From positions 1 to 64,000 of the forward strand of contig FJUW01000043.1 in the NCBI GenBank assembly GCA_900074885.1: a stretch of DNA of 64,000 bases, written 5' to 3'. Source of the stretch: Rhynchosporium graminicola. Its lineage: Eukaryota > Ascomycota > Leotiomycetes > Helotiales > Ploettnerulaceae. The notes beneath the pieces were generated by a model, which worked only from the letters and a program-made list of their open reading frames with translations, did not search any database and was not told the DNA's origin. The position numbers and the translations under genes are program-made. Each line of letters begins with the position of its first letter. Position 1 is the stretch's first letter. Below are positions 63,930 to 64,000 of the stretch, piece by piece.

Positions 63930-64000
63930 CACGGAGAAGATCTTGTAGAATACTAGCTAGTATTTCATGAAAGATTAACGAACACCAAGCAAGTTTATTT

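Larger units (their letters stand above)
25076..63945 (+). mobile_element. Helitron, RIP-degraded, interrupted by nested insertions (about 6.3 kb net)
   Basis: The left end starts TCTATATAATATTGAGC at 25076, as the short derivative does at 9931 (reversed). The right end lies just beyond a GC-rich hairpin region, near 63945. The 5' TC and 3' hairpin fit Helitrons. The expected 3' CTRR cannot be placed firmly; the base before the TC is G here and A in the short copy. Helitron Rep and Pif1-helicase remnants lie in 25750-29845 and 36420-36715 on the plus strand. Three direct insertions interrupt it: a solo LTR (27966-28200), gypsy B (29851-36414) and gypsy C with its contents (37128-62900). Subtracting them with one TSD each leaves about 6.3 kb. 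The stretch from 62906 to the end has no recognised gene. Confidence 0.8.

Overview
The window looks like part of a nuclear chromosome of a filamentous ascomycete (Pezizomycotina; Leotiomycetes is my weak guess). The genes have short GT-AG introns of about 50-190 bp, typical fungal protein families and CT-rich leaders. They sit in an island of balanced base composition between two very AT-rich blocks in which CpA is depleted, TpA is enriched and nearly every frame is full of TAA/TAG. That is the pattern expected of repeat-induced point mutation (RIP). The sequence changes character sharply at about 3.1 kb and 25.08 kb.

Layout. 1-2787: a Ty3/gypsy retrotransposon, cut by the window edge and ending in a 235-bp LTR. 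2.8-25.07 kb: the gene island, with a GT90 glycosyltransferase (-), an F-box/PHD-like gene carrying an in-frame stop (+), a roughly 290-bp deletion derivative of a Helitron, a small secreted cysteine-rich protein (+), an ISG12/IFI6-like membrane protein (+), the head-to-head ribosomal protein genes uS8 (-) and eS12 (+), a Pin4/Par14 parvulin (-), a cysteine dioxygenase (+), a Pus7 tRNA pseudouridine synthase (-) and an SRA-YDG domain protein (-). All exon structures were rebuilt by hand from splice signals and reading phase.

25.08-63.95 kb: what first looks like 39 kb of AT-rich noise resolves into a nested stack, each LTR insertion supported by equal-length LTRs and an exact 5-bp target duplication. 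The outer element is a Helitron of about 6.3 kb net, whose Rep/Pif1-helicase remnant can be followed across two insertions. It holds a solo LTR (TSD ATATA), a complete 6.56-kb gypsy 'B' on the minus strand (TSD ATAAG) and a gypsy 'C' (TSD AAGCA). C holds gypsy 'E' (TSD CTATA). E holds, in its left LTR, a small pol-less LTR element 'D' (TSD CTAAT), which itself carries another solo B LTR (TSD ATAGC); in its interior E holds gypsy 'F' (TSD GAAAC). Removing the insertions gives net lengths of about 6.3 (Helitron), 6.6 (B), 6.8 (C), 6.75 (E), 3.5 (D) and 7.8 kb (F without an internal duplication), which is sensible for each class.

Both Ns in the window (39853 and 49593) sit at the edges of tandem repeats, so local copy number there may be an assembly artefact. 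The genes are mostly housekeeping (translation, tRNA modification, sulfur amino acid breakdown, glycosylation). Two stand out by context: the secreted cysteine-rich protein about 1 kb from the Helitron relic, and the SRA-domain gene, of a family that can read methylated DNA, next to the RIP-mutated block.
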